Shown here piece by piece: positions 1 to 12,180 of a DNA stretch of 64,000 bases. The stretch lies in the NCBI GenBank assembly GCA_949752735.1, contig OX457037.1, positions 37,070,596 through 37,134,595 on the forward strand. Direction: 5' to 3'. Within the stretch, counting starts at the first letter, position 1. Each line of letters opens with the position of its first letter. This stretch comes from Lumbricus terrestris. Its lineage: Eukaryota > Annelida > Clitellata > Crassiclitellata > Lumbricidae. A program made the translations under genes and the position numbers. The notes under the pieces were generated by a model. The model ran no database searches and was not told the DNA's origin. It was given only the letters and a program-made list of their open reading frames with translations.

Positions 1-342
1 CTGGCCTGCCTTATCAGCACGACCAAAGCCTACTACAGTGCCATTCATCTCTGCTATGCGGCATTATGGCAAATCCTGATAAGGTCACCGCAGTGAAACT
101 AACTGACATTCTGTGTAACTGAAATCAGGACATGTTACCACGTTGCCGTGACAGTCTTCTCCACTCAAGTTTTCAGCAATTATCGTTTCATAAATTATGC
201 TTTGTATCCACGGATTAGCATGCATGCGTTTCTAGCTCGGAACTTAAGAATAGGAGACTTTCCAACTATATTCCATTGCAAAGTGATTCAGATGAACTTA
301 GGAGATTCTATCAAAGCACGATTCTTGAGCTGTGATTGTTCA
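1..342. other. Unassigned edge sequence
   Basis: No gene or repeat was recognised. A 66-codon open frame on the plus strand (148-348) has no recognisable domain and is probably chance. Confidence 0.4.
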
Positions 343-640
343 ACGTAAGTAAAAGTAAAGTAAAGTCATCCCAGGGCCGAAGGCCCGTTGGTGAGGCGCT
401 CATCTCCTTTTCATGGCCCTTGAGCCGGCAGTGGACGAATCCCAAGGTCCTGGACACGGGGCCAGTGATTTTCCAGGACTTGCCGTTTACTTCCCAGCTT
501 ATGCTGGTACCAAATTATACTGCTTGGTGACAGAGGCACGTGTGCGTAAACAACTTGCCCAAGGTCGTTACCCGGATTCGAACCGCAACCGCCCGCTCCG
601 TGAGCGAGCGCGTTACCGATCAGCCACCGGGTCGCACGAT
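343..640 (-). mobile_element. tRNA-derived SINE (family C)
   Basis: On the minus strand this reads as a tRNA-like head followed by an unrelated body and a short tail. A near-perfect RNA polymerase III B box (reverse complement of GGATTCGAACC, 574-584) lies about 40 bp from an A-box-like stretch containing GGTAACGCGCTCG. The tail is pyrimidine-rich (reverse complement of GTAAAGTAAAGTAAAG at about 345-360). Spacing and order are those of a tRNA-headed SINE, not a tRNA gene: no cloverleaf with paired acceptor stem was found. It differs in sequence from the two other SINE families in the window. Short open frames over it are not genes. Confidence 0.7.
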
Positions 641-789
641 TGTTCAACGTGCATAATAGTAAATACCGATTAATTTTCTCAGTTCAACCTGGGATCACAT
701 CATGACAAAGGCCTCTGAGCACTGTGCTGTGACAGAGCGGCCCAACTAGCAGTAAAAAATTAAATGAAGATATATTACGTTATTAAATA

Positions 790-985
790 CTTCTAACTAT
801 AGACGATCGTGACTTAAACTTCCTTTTGGACAGCATTGTCCAACTGCCTTTGAACCGGTTTGAGTCTCTGTCACCAAATCAACACCAGTTCTACTCCAAC
901 ATGCTGTGGCATTCACAAACTTCTGACTCGTGGCGTAAGAAAAGAAAAATTACTGCTTCACGATGTCCCAGATATGAGATAGTGG
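790..985 (+). pseudogene. Possible YqaJ-type nuclease domain remnant
   Basis: The plus-strand frame beginning near 826 reads LSPNQHQFYSNMLW, then SDSWRKKRKITAS around 930-960. A W-x3-R-K-I-T-A-S pattern is typical of the N-terminal part of YqaJ/exonuclease-like domains found in many invertebrate mobile elements. The match is short, continues into a frame without further recognisable motifs, and no catalytic D or E-x-K motif was found. It is therefore at most a relic. Recognition is from motif memory only. Confidence 0.28.
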
Positions 986-1099
986 AGATAAATTCACAGT
1001 GCCTGCCTCTGTTTCTGCTGCCTGACCTTTTGAATAATTTTAAGCTGATCATCTGGTGTTTTGGTCTGAATCACAAATGATTGACACAGGTGCATATCC

Positions 1100-1482
1100 G
1101 ATGCAGGTGTTGCAAATACGTTGAAGTCAACACACCCACCCACACAGAATTTAATGGTAATAAGCCTGCCCGTAGCGGCCCGTGATAGATATCGAGAGCT
1201 ACAAACCACCGCGGAGCAGTATTTTATTGCACCTGAGTAATATTTTGACACGCGCATTGCCAATAAAACAATTGTCACTGTGCAAGCATTTATGATCAAT
1301 CCAAATAGCATCATTTAGCAAACTATTTCTGCGGTCAACTGTGAATGCAAATGCAAAGAGTTGCCTAGAAAGTATACCTTTCAAGTGTATTTGAAAAACA
1401 TCATAGCCTGTCGCCTTCTGACTAGGTGCTGGATCCAGGTATATGGGTCAGCAACCGAAAAAAGTACATCAATCTGACCATG
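1100..1482. other. Unassigned sequence
   Basis: AT-rich sequence without recognised genes. The overlapping minus-strand open frames of 61 and 106 codons have no motif and are probably chance. Confidence 0.35.
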
Positions 1483-1627
1483 GTTCTAAGTTCTAACAAT
1501 GCTTCTAAGTTCTAACAATGCCTCTAAGTTCTAACAATGCTTCTAAGTAAGTTCTAACAATGCTTCTAAGTTCTAACAATGTTTCTAAGTTCTAACAATG
1601 CCTCTAAGTTCTAACAATGCTTCTAAG
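1483..1627. repeat. 19-bp minisatellite
   Basis: About seven head-to-tail copies of a unit close to TTCTAAGTTCTAACAATGC, varying mainly at one position (GCTTC, GCCTC, GTTTC). One copy has a 4-bp slip giving CTAAGTAAG. No coding role is apparent. Confidence 0.93.
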
Positions 1628-2127
1628 CCTTGAAAAGCTTGAAACTATTCATCCCACATGCATTTTCTAAAGTCTGCCTCTTATGCTTGCAGAGTTGGAT
1701 CCCTTGCTTTACACCCTCCCTGGGAAAATCACATCTGAATGGCTTTCTCTATATATTTTAGGCTTTGCACAATAGCATAGATGCATTTCCACTTAAGCCC
1801 TGTGGTACAATAGATGCATTGTTTAAAGCTTATCTAAATATTTACCTTTATTGCTCAGAGAGCTGTATCAACAATGTCAGTACTTCATCTTGTGAAACTT
1901 GAATCAGGGTCTCTTAGATACTCTCTCTCCATCTCTCCTAGCACTTCCTCTACACTGTACGAATACTGATGCTTCTTTACCCAAGCCATTACCCAAAATT
2001 TAAATAACTTGAAGATACAATATATATTTAAACCAATACCAGGTATATAACTACTATAGAATTTTTTTCGATCTATACCAATGTTAGCGGTCACAAGGAA
2101 ATGTCAGTACATATATAATTATATATA
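1628..2127. other. Unassigned AT-rich sequence
   Basis: No supported gene. The 69-codon minus-strand frame at 1885-2094 has no recognised domain. Confidence 0.35.
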
Positions 2128-2129
2128 TA

Positions 2130-2706
2130 CACTGTGTCCCAATAAATCGGGCACCCTTTTTATAATGTGAATAAAACAGGCAAATCTTAATCGATTTTCA
2201 AAATTTCAAAACTGTTTTATCCTGAGATAATTATCTTACACTGATTCAAATATGAAGTGTCTGACATGAATATTGACATCACAATTACGCCATTTGCATC
2301 AGAGAATTCAAATGTTAAGTACCGCTACCAGCGCCATGCTCCGACGAACCGGTCAAATCAATTTTTCTTAGAAGCTTATTCGGAGCGCTCACTGTCCATC
2401 CCTTGTCCGGACATTTTTGAATAAACTTTTTTGCGCCGTAATGTTTATTTTTCCGTAAGAATTTTATTGCAATTTTGTCTTCTTGGCTGAACGCCATTCT
2501 CTAACGATTTTTGTTGACATTTGGTTTCGATATGTAAATTAACGACGTCATTATGACGTAATTTTTTAGTGAGGGCCGTTCATAAATTACCAATTTGTAG
2601 ATAATTATCTCAGGATCAAGCCTGTTTTGAAATCTTGACAATCAATGAATATTTACCAGTTTTATTCATATTATAAAAAGGGTGCCCGATTTATTGGGAC
2701 ACAGTG
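2130..2706 (-). mobile_element. Mini-mariner (non-autonomous Tc1/mariner)
   Basis: The ends are inverted repeats starting CACTGTGTCCCAATAAATCG and extending imperfectly for about 105 bp, and the element is flanked by TA at 2128-2129 and 2707-2708, the duplication made by the Tc1/mariner superfamily. Inside, a minus-strand frame encodes only the N-terminal end of a mariner-type transposase. The 577-bp length compared with about 1.3 kb for intact mariners indicates an internal deletion removing the catalytic DDE/D domain. It would need a transposase supplied elsewhere to move. Confidence 0.93.
2315..2497 (-). pseudogene. Mariner transposase N-terminal HTH fragment
   Basis: The 60-codon frame begins MAFSQEDKIAIKFLRKNK and contains DKGWTVSAPNKLLRKID followed by TGSSEHGAGSG. 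This is the N-terminal helix-turn-helix region of mariner-family transposases, where the motif pattern is PDKGW..S.LN.LL.KI..TGS followed by a GSGRP AT-hook-like linker. It stops close to that linker; no catalytic aspartates follow before the right-hand terminal repeat. An ATG is present and the frame is intact, so a DNA-binding-only peptide is possible, but it may simply be a deletion remnant. Confidence 0.8.
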
Positions 2707-2782
2707 TACATAGGTACAGCACATGATTTTTCTGATCCATAAGTCTGGTAATGTCTAAGTAAGCTGGTTAGCAATATGCTTA

Positions 2783-3010
2783 GTGGGGCGCGGTGGTGTA
2801 ACAGTGGGCTCAGTGCCATAAGCTCCAGGTTTGAATCCACATCAAGCTGCCACGTAGGCACCTAGAGTAAGTCCTTCAATCGCAATTGCTCATGTGCTTC
2901 GGCGTGAAACTCGATGCAGTGTCCGCGGCTCCGCACTGTAGTTGGGAGCACCTCTGAGTAGTGAGCTTGAAGGGGTGCAATAGCAAATACGAGAAATAAG
3001 TAGATAAAAT
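2783..3010 (+). mobile_element. tRNA-head/LINE-tail SINE (family B), copy 1
   Basis: Begins GTGGGGCGCGGTGGTGTAAC (A-box region), then GGTTTGAATCCAC (B box) and a body ending GGGAGCACCTCTGAGTAG and TTGAAGGGGTGCAATAGC. The same body and end recur at 11876, 13751, 55900 and, reversed, at 53421 and 61463. The 3' end matches the tail of the CR1/L2-type LINE at 5828-5880, as expected for a SINE that borrows a LINE's reverse transcriptase. The 73-codon minus-strand frame across it is a shadow. Confidence 0.88.
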
Positions 3011-3202
3011 GTAGTGCTAGGTTCCTAAATCGTGAGACAACGTATCCCACATGTAAAGAAGCTATCGAACAGAGCCACAGCATAATATATAATCAGGCAA
3101 TAAGTGGATGATGATTCACACGCAAATTGGTCATATCCACTGTTGTGTTCTTTTCATCTGTGACAGACGAACCAAATGAAAATGCACACACCAAAACGTC
3201 CC

Positions 3203-3337
3203 ATCACGAATGCTTAAAATCATATAAACCACAGGAATCAGGTCACAGAAGAGGCTTACATGCTTTCATCACGAATGCTAAAATCCTATAAACCATAGGA
3301 ATTAGGTCACAGAAGAGGCTTACATGCTTTCATCACA
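3203..3337. repeat. Tandem duplication of ~67 bp
   Basis: Two adjacent copies of a block that begins CATCACGAATGCT and ends AGGCTTACATGCTTT, with a few substitutions and one single-base difference. No gene is affected. Confidence 0.85.
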
Positions 3338-3519
3338 GAGCTCTTCATGCAAAAGAGAACACCAAATTGGCTTTGTAACCACAGACTATAAATGACACAA
3401 GTGTCTGACAACACGTTTCCCAGAGTTCAAACCCAGTTCAGCTTGTGTGAAATTTATTTTAAATTAACTATATATAGTTATGCATGTAAAGATCATCACA
3501 AAACTACAAGCCAATGTTG

Positions 3520-4320
<801 letters not shown>

Positions 4321-4321
4321 C

Positions 4322-4376
4322 TGATGATGATGATGATGATGATGATGGCGACAACGATGATGATGATGATGATGTA
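4322..4376. repeat. (GAT)n microsatellite, interrupted
   Basis: Two GAT/ATG trinucleotide runs separated by GGCGACAAC. Confidence 0.93.
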
Positions 4377-4675
4377 CTATTATCTAATTTTATCCATTGC
4401 CACCTGTTCCTACATCTACACCAACATAATATTCACATGTACACTATAGATCTGAGTGTTTACCAGTGGCCTGTTTAAAGCCTGTACCCCTCCCTATAAG
4501 TATAACACATAAGCTAAACACAGGTGGGCAGCAACTGATCTATGGACCTACTTGCTTAAATTATAGGTCAGTCATGATGTCAGAAGTCGGGTGGACAGGC
4601 CTAAAAGGCCACCATAGTCCATTTAGTCATAATGTGTCAACAGAACCAGGTGGCCTATCTCATCCACAGCTCAAT

Positions 4676-5440
4676 GAACACACACGCACGCGCACACACA
4701 CGCGCGCGCACACACACACAGCAAGCTACAGTTAGACAGGTAACAGGAAACAGCAGGGCTGAAGGTCCAAAATAACCAACCAGATGGAAACCATAATAAA
4801 TACTGACAGACACACAAACACACAACACTTTATAGTATACATTACAATTTGATGACAGATCCACATGGTGACAGGCAGAGAGGTAGACAGACAGGCAGAC
4901 ACAAACATACACATTACAATAACAAGACAGGGGCACAAGAGGTCAACAACAAAAAACATAGACAGATGTATACATACAAAAATGGATGCAAACTGATAAC
5001 AAGCTCACAAATAAACTTGTAAATACAAATTGGAACAGACTGGTAAACACCTGCATGACAGACAACCACAGAAACCAGGCAGGCACGCAGACAGACAGGC
5101 AGACAGACAGGCAGACAGACAGGTGGGCACAAGCACCAATGAAGGAAAAGATCAAGTGTCAACTGAATGCAAACAGGCACAAGACATAGACAGACCCACT
5201 TGCAGGAGGACAAACTCAGGTGCACACACACACACACATCCCTCAACTGTTTGCTGACTTACATGAAATGACTCAAATATATTCAAGACAACAGCAAGAT
5301 GTATATATGGTATTAAAGCAGTGTCTCTGTCTGTCTGTGTCTCTGTCTATCTGCATATCTGTCTGTCTTCTGTCTTCTCTATCTCTGTGTCTGCATGTTT
5401 GTCTATGTCCGTCTTTCTCTGTCTGTATCTGTCCAAAGCA
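4676..5440. repeat. Cluster of CA and CAGA simple repeats
   Basis: A (CA/CG)n run at 4676-4722, scattered CAGACA motifs, a (CAGACAGG)n run at 5089-5126, (CA)n at 5222-5239, and a TCTG/TCTC-rich strand at 5316-5440. Cysteine/valine-rich and Asp-Arg-Gln frames here follow from the repeats and are not genes. Confidence 0.9.
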
Positions 5441-5827
5441 GGACAGAAACTTAAACAGGGCAGGAGTTATTAATGGCCCCAGAATAGAGCTACTAGCATC
5501 AATTGATGGTCTGTTGAAATCACTGCAACCCGGAACTCGTCTCCACTTAACTGCCTGCCATGCTAGTAAGGAACTTTTACAAACCTCAACTTTACTATAT
5601 AGTAGTCAAGTTCTAGCGCTCTGCTTGGTAACATAACCATAACATCTATCCAAGTCGCCCATGTTGTAGATTTCTGTTTGCATTCCTGTTGGTATATATT
5701 GACCACATATCACTTCCATTTTGTCCAAATTTCTGATCTGTATGTTCCTCTCTATCTCATCTTTAAACTTGTTTGTATTGTTATAGAATATTAGCATGTA
5801 TTCATTTCAGACATTCATTCATTCATT
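5441..5827. other. Unassigned sequence
   Basis: No supported gene. ATTCATTCATTCATTTCAG repeats at about 5800-5830 mark the target or tail of the adjoining LINE. Confidence 0.4.
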
Positions 5828-7400
5828 TCAGACATTTATATAGCACCTCTTCAAGAGTACCTACTCAGAAGCACTCCCGACCCAACCATAGCTAAAGAGA
5901 ACAGTCTTAAGAGCAAAGTAGAACGTAGTCTCAAAGGCTCTAGGCGTTAGACGTAGTTCCACATAGTGATGTAGCTTTTCCGGAAAAGTATTTTGACGGA
6001 AAGTTTCCGGAAAGTTTCCGGAAAGTTTCCGGAAACTTTCCGAAGAACCGGAAAATACATTAAACTCAGAAAATATAAGAATTTCACTCTCAGAAATTTT
6101 TCTTATGTTTAAACTCCTTTTATTTACAGTACTTCTGTCGATGCAAACAATGTTGAACTTAAAAATAATTAATATGTGCAATAAACACTTCATTAGCATT
6201 TCAGACTAGAGTAGCCTATAGAAAACTAGTTGCTTGCATGTCTGCAGTCATCTCTGTTGCAGGAAATGTGTAAAAAACTGATATAAACATGAAGTAATAC
6301 AGCATCAATTTCTGTTTCTGTCTTATATTTTCATAACTCACAAATATGAAGGTGACTGAATGATAAAAAATATTTATAAATTTACATCAAAGTTTAATTG
6401 CATTTAATTCCTAAATGTACCGGTATTTTTGGGCTGTGTGAACAATTATCACTAACACCAGCAGTGCCATCTATTGAATAAACTATTACTTATAACCACC
6501 TAAGACTGCTTATAGTGATGGATGTATTTAGTAGCATTATATTGAAAGAAAATTTCGGACTCCTTAGAATTGATTATGTATTTAATAATATTTCATTGGC
6601 GGAAAAATACGTCGGAAAGTTTCTGGAAAAATATGAAACTTTCTGGACAATTTTTCCACCTCACAACACTAACTTCTGATAGTGATTGATGTATTTAGTA
6701 ACATTATATTGAAAGAAAATTCGGACTCATTAGAATTGAGTATGTATTTAATAATATTTTATTGGTCGAAAAATATGTCGGAAAGTTTCCGGAAAGATTC
6801 GTCGGAAAGTTTCCGAAACTTTCCGGAAATATATGAAACTTTCCGCGGAAAGTTTCCGCCTCACAACACTAGTTCCACAGGAAGCCCATTCCAGGTTGCA
6901 GCGCCAACGACAGAAAAGGTATGGCGCTGGGTATAAATAGAAGTGCGTGACCGAGGGACAAGAAGCTCAGCCTGTTTAGAAGAGCGGAGAGAGCCACGGC
7001 GCTGGACACTTAGGTTGGGCCATGGTAGTCCTTGCCCTTGGAACGAAGAGATCAAGTCGATCAGCAGACCGGAGAGGGCGGGAAGAGACTGCAGAGAGGG
7101 GTTTATGCATCAAGTCCCAAAGGTATTTAGGAGCTTGTCCAGTTTGAGTTCCTGAGACTAAGAGCAGTACTTTGAATTGGATACGAGAAGCAACAGAAAG
7201 CCAGTGAAGAACATCAGTCATGTAGGTAGAAATATGGGAGTAGCAAGTTAGACGAGCAATGAGTCTGGCTGCCGAGTTCATAACTTACTGAAGTGAGGAT
7301 TAACGAAGCTTGGAAAGCTCAGCAAATAGTGAGTTGCAGTAGTCGATTTGACAGCAGATAAAAGCATGAACAATGGTTTCAAAGACAGAGGTGCAAACAG
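5828..7400 (-). mobile_element. CR1/L2-type LINE, 3' part, broken
   Basis: Read on the minus strand from about 7400 this gives the C-terminal region of a non-LTR reverse transcriptase: IDYCNSLFAELSKL, then MNSAARLIARLT, VLHWLSVASRIQFKVLLL, and, after a frameshift, SVVGAATWNGLPVEL; the reading continues beyond an insertion with ELRLTPRAFETTFYFALKTV. These are the conserved stretches after the RT domain in the CR1/L2 group (DYCNSLL, AAR, HWLPV..RI.FK, LWNSLP). Stop codons and frameshifts show it is dead. The 3' end (5828-5880) has a TATATAGCACCTCTTCAAGAG end shared with family B SINEs. A hAT element at 5963-6870 splits it. Confidence 0.85.
5963..6870. mobile_element. hAT-type element inside the LINE
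   Basis: Flanked by a perfect 8-bp duplication AGTTCCAC (5955-5962 and 6871-6878); removing it rejoins the LINE reading (WNGLPVEL with RLTPRAF). The outer ends AGTGATGTAG and, reversed, AGTGTTGTGAGG are weakly inverted, in keeping with an aged hAT terminus. The interior carries many copies of CGGAAAGTTTCCGG-like palindromes near both ends and a ~190-bp internal tandem duplication (about 6470-6670 and 6672-6870), each copy ending in CCTCACAACACTA. No transposase was recognised, so it is non-autonomous. Confidence 0.85.
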
Positions 7401-7974
7401 AAACTTTATCAGATCCATGTCTTTGAATTGTCTTTCTCTAGCGATTTCTAGCAGCATCATATTGCATGACCTCTGTTTGCCATTTACACCTATTTTCCTC
7501 CATGGATCAGAATGCCTGACAGTGTGAAAGTGCAAGGTGTTAAAAGAATATAGTACAGCAGAAGTTAGCTGGCTGTGGAAGATAGTGCTCAGCGATTTCA
7601 AGACTACAGAAAAAAGAATGGTGACATAGGACAATCATCATCAGCTATTAAACTATTCAAACAACCCTGCTAGACAAAGTTGTTTGACGAAGACTCGGAT
7701 GATTTCTACTTGTGGAGAGAGAATGACAAATTGGCAGTCGGCTCAAATCCTAAACAATGTACAGCATGCAAGACTTGAAGGAGAATAAACAAAGGCAGAA
7801 CAAGATATCTTTACATAGATAGTAGAAATGTGGAGTCTTGAGCTCTACGCAACTTGGACTGACACTATTAAAGGGATAACTCCCCTTGGACTTAGCAAAT
7901 GATCAGGGAAAATGGAAATTATATATCTATACATACGCGTACTCATTACAATCAAATGGCTGGCATCAGGTACC
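7401..7974. other. Unassigned sequence
   Basis: Continues the LINE region but no further domain was recognised. A 118-codon minus-strand frame (7278-7634) overlaps the LINE remnant and is not supported as a gene. Confidence 0.35.

Positions 7975-8056
<82 letters not shown>
7974..8056. repeat. (GAT)n microsatellite
   Basis: About 27 perfect GAT repeats. Poly-Met, poly-Asp and poly-Ser frames are artefacts of it. Confidence 0.98.
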
Positions 8057-8784
8057 TCAATGACGATATACCCAAGGGTCAAATCCATAATTGAAACTTC
8101 AGCAGGTATGACAATTCATTTATATTAAATTAATCCACAAAAAGAGTAAACAATTACATGTAATTCACAAAAAGAGTAAACACCACTTGTCTCCTGTTCC
8201 TAGATTTCAGCTACGAAATTCAATAACCCATGCAATCAATTTTTGGAAATTTGCTTCAAATCAATGAATTGACTTTGATTGACTAATAATCACTATTAAA
8301 GTGGTTGCATGCTGGAAGAAATATCAACTAGAGAACGAAAACCAGCACAAATTCAGCAATGCCGCTGGAAGCATTAGAGAATGCCCATCTTGATTCGACT
8401 TTCCAACTGAATCGGAGTACCGGTAATTGCTGATACAAGTATAGCTCAAGTGTGCCCTCCTTTAAAACAGATCTTGTCAACATTCAAGTCAGACTTCTCA
8501 TTATGTTATTCATCTTAAGTCATGAATTACTGTATTCTGTAAAAATCAGCATGCATCATTATGCTCATCATAATACTAAGCCGCCATTGGACTCCCACCC
8601 CCACTCTCCACCAATGCTTGGTGACACACAACCACTTCAGCGTAAATAACCTCTTAAAGTCTACATTCTCGTGTTTGAGATGTTCATTTTATGGACTTCT
8701 TCAAGCGGAAAACCGACCTCTTATTCTGCATTTTCCAATTAGTCATTGGTCCTGCTTCCTATTGCCTACATGTAATACAATTTG
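8057..8784. other. Unassigned sequence
   Basis: No gene recognised; includes a short direct duplication of CACAAAAAGAGTAAACA at about 8136-8182. Confidence 0.4.
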
Positions 8785-8882
8785 ATGACGATGGTGGTGG
8801 TGGTGGTGGTGGTGGTAGCAGTGGTGGTGATGGCGGTGGTAGTATCGCCATTGCTGGTGGTGATGGTGATAGTGGTTGCTGA
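8785..8882. repeat. (GGT)n-rich simple repeat
   Basis: Imperfect GGT/GAT/AGT trinucleotides; a Gly-rich frame crosses it but ends at once. Confidence 0.93.
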
Positions 8883-9622
8883 TGAAAATTGACAGTGCTT
8901 TAGTGGAGGTGGTAACGAATGCTACAATTAAAGCTTTTTAATGAGTCTGTCCCAATAGCAATTAATTATTTTTAAATCGATCGTCGTTACATCAGAAAGT
9001 TTTAGCTCTCTGCATTTCAATTTTTAATAATCAATGTTTCCTTAGTTTAACTGGTGTACTGCATCATATGTACACCCACATGTGCAGCCCACAGTTGATG
9101 AATGATAATCAGAACATTTAGCCTGCAGCAAAATGACCTCACACGTGTATTGCCGTTAAAAAGTTCTAAACATACACAATGGCCGCTGGATCAGAACCAA
9201 ATGTCCACAGAAATTTTCAGTAGGTCTTCATTTTATTTGATGCAGTGGCAAGTGCAATATGCTTGACAGCCATTTGGAAGCAGGCCTTTCACGGCCTTCA
9301 GTCCCATACCCCACCCCCCCCCCATCACCTTGGCAAAGACGATCACTGCATAATCAGAAAAATTTTGACACTTTTAATAACTAACATGTTTCATTAATTT
9401 TGTGACTACAAATACCAGAAACAGAAACAAAACCATTCAATATAGGATGATAAATTTTGCATAGTCAACAAATACTGTGGTTATCTACATCCATAAATTG
9501 TGAGGAATGAGGATAGTAGCACTGCAATAAAACCTGATAGGTTTTGTGTATCAACACTGCGTTTGAACATGCTATTCTTCTAATTAAATGTAAAAACATT
9601 ATAATCTACCAAAACACAATAA

Positions 9623-9660
<38 letters not shown>

Positions 9661-11875
9661 TATATATGTAATGTACCTTGATGCATCTGCAAACTGATCT
9701 TCAACTAATCAAGCATATTTTTAAGTACCTGGATTTAAGTAGAATAAAGTTACGAAGTATCTGGAATCAAACTTAAGAACATATACTTTCATGGCAATGT
9801 GGAATTAGGAACAGCATAGACCGTCATACATATAATTATATTTCCCAAGAGCACTGTAGAGCAGCATACTTTTAAAATGCATTTGCCAGTATTTTTTCGC
9901 ACTGTTTTCAGATGGTGTGATGCTCCATCTAATTTAGTAACTCAATTAGACCTCCCGTCATCAGTACAGATGGTGCAAAAAATTAATATACAACAGTAAC
10001 AGACAGGTCTGTGATTTTCATTGGAAATGTAAGTGAATAGTCTGTTGCAATTAAGAAACTGTACAAAGTAAAGTACACACCATTTAAAAACACAGTACTT
10101 GGCACATAATGTCCTGCTCAAACAATGTTTACATCCCCTATCAAATAGCAATAGATATAAAAATAATTATAATGATTTCAAGCATTGAAGGGTCTCCAGT
10201 ATATAGTATTTCATTAATTACAAAACAAAACATCATAAAAATTAAAATTATTACTCGAACTTAGTCATAAATTTCTTTTTCAGCCATTATAAATTCATTA
10301 AAAAAATCAACAGGATGCAAACCAAACAGTGAGAGATACTTAAGTTATTGTTTTATTTAACACTCATAATCACAATTAATTGTAATTGCCATTACGTTTT
10401 TACAGGCATTTATTAGCCAAATTAAATTTCAGCATACAAAATTATGGTCTTTCCCTTCCCTGTATAGAAGAAATAAATTTAGTCCTGAACGGCATTAGTG
10501 ACAAGATGAGCTTCTGTAAAATGCTACAGCACTTGGTCATATTATTTTCTTCACTAAACACTGCAATGTTCCAACAGACTTTCATAATATAGCTTCTGCG
10601 AACCCATTATTCCCACAATTTAATCAATTAAAAGCATATCATCATAATTATAGGCAGATCACGCAATCTCGATCATCATGATTATTTAAGAAAAAGTTAT
10701 GCTCTCATTTAGTCGATAATAGCAACAATGTGTTGTGATGTATCACAATGCTTGTATATTAAACCGCTCACGCATACTGTATTTGCACTCATTATTTTTT
10801 ATTCTTTCTCATTTAGTTAAGAGTTCAAACTATCTAATTTAGCTAAATTCTTAAGTAATTGTAGCTGTTTACTGTCTTACTTAGTAGAAATTGTCGGTCG
10901 TTGCATCTTTTTGTTTTACATACATGTACATAGATGTCCCTATTTAGCGGGGTCAGTGATCCCTTCAGGGCCTATCCTTGTGGCCATTCCCCTTTAATAG
11001 TTTGCCCCGAGAATATCTGCTGAAAACACAGGCTTAACGGGATAAATGAATGGATTAAATATTTGACTAGAAAATTAATAACTGTAAAAAAATTATTGGC
11101 TGGTTACAAAATAAATTATTGATTGATTGATCTATATAAATTAACAAACTTTAAAGACACATCTGTATTTTATGCAGTTCATGATGTGCAGTGTCCATTT
11201 GAGTAGGTTTGAGCTGGGCCGAATACAAGTGACAAAATAATGTCTTGAAACATCAGCCACCAGCGCACCTATAGAAAGAACATAGACACAGGAGAAGAGC
11301 AGTAGTCACCTAACACTTTAACAGCGAGTTGCATTGGCTTCCCACTTTCCCAGTCACTTTCAATACTTACAACTTGTCAGTAAAGGGTTAAGCTAACTCC
11401 AAGAAACAGCCACACATATGAAATGTTAGCAACTGAATTATCTTAACCTTGGGCATGTTAGGGCAGATGACCAGTCTTAACCCACAACCTCTGAACCACC
11501 CACACCGTGGCGTACACAGTCAAAGTAGTCAATGCTACAAGCAAGCTCAATAAAGCTTCAAGTGGAGTAAAAATCTCAAAGCAAATCTCTGTCCTGGTGA
11601 GGATACTACGCCAATCCCAATCAGTGAAAACCAAGACTGAAATTACTGATATCAGATCAACATTAGACAGGGTTCAAATCCACAGTCCAGTGGTTACCAT
11701 GATAGCATGATAGTCCAGCAACCAGCATGGTGACTACTAGACTATTATGAACTTCAGAATCAACTGTGAGCACCGTTACCTGCAGCCAGGCATCAACTGA
11801 CAGCTTCAAGTAACAGACAAAACCGTTCAGCCCTGAACATTGTTGACATCAGACAGCTTCTTTGCGAACATACCC
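8883..11875. other. AT-rich intergenic stretch
   Basis: About 3 kb without a supported gene. An (AT)n run lies at 9628-9668. At 10930-11050 a segment ending TTAACGGGATAAATGAATGG looks like the 3' end of an old LINE, but no coding part remains. Open frames here are under 70 codons and lack motifs. Confidence 0.5.
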
Positions 11876-12100
11876 ATGGGATGCAGTGGTGTATGGTATG
11901 TTCGGTGCCCTGGAGCCGGAAGGTTGCAGGTTCAAATCTACCTCAAGCTGCCATGCATTGACTCTGAGCAAGTCTGTCACTTGTAATTGCTCAAGTGCTT
12001 CGGTGCGAAACTCCGATTCAGTGCTCACACTGTTGTCGGGAGCACCTCTGAGTAGGAATCTTGAAGGGTGCTATAACAAGTGCTCATACATACCTAAATT
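11876..12100 (+). mobile_element. Family B SINE, copy 2
   Basis: Same order as the 2783 copy: CAGTGGTGTATGG head, GGTTCAAATCTACCTCAAGC around the B box, CTCAAGTGCTTCGG body, and the LINE-like end GGGAGCACCTCTGAGTAG. The 83-codon plus-strand frame at 11862-12113 is produced by the SINE and is not a gene. Confidence 0.85.
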
Positions 12101-12180
12101 CTATCCATCCTAGACATATTTTGACACCATCCATACTAGACTCTGATTTCGACAGGCATTATGTTTAGGAGCCTATAGAT

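Noticed and set aside
4655..5636. Cys-rich small secreted-like proteins
   Set aside because: Cys/Val/Leu-rich frames follow from CA/GT and CAGA simple repeats; frames overlap on both strands.
7845..8128. Poly-Ser, poly-Met and poly-Asp proteins
   Set aside because: They are translations of a (GAT)n microsatellite.
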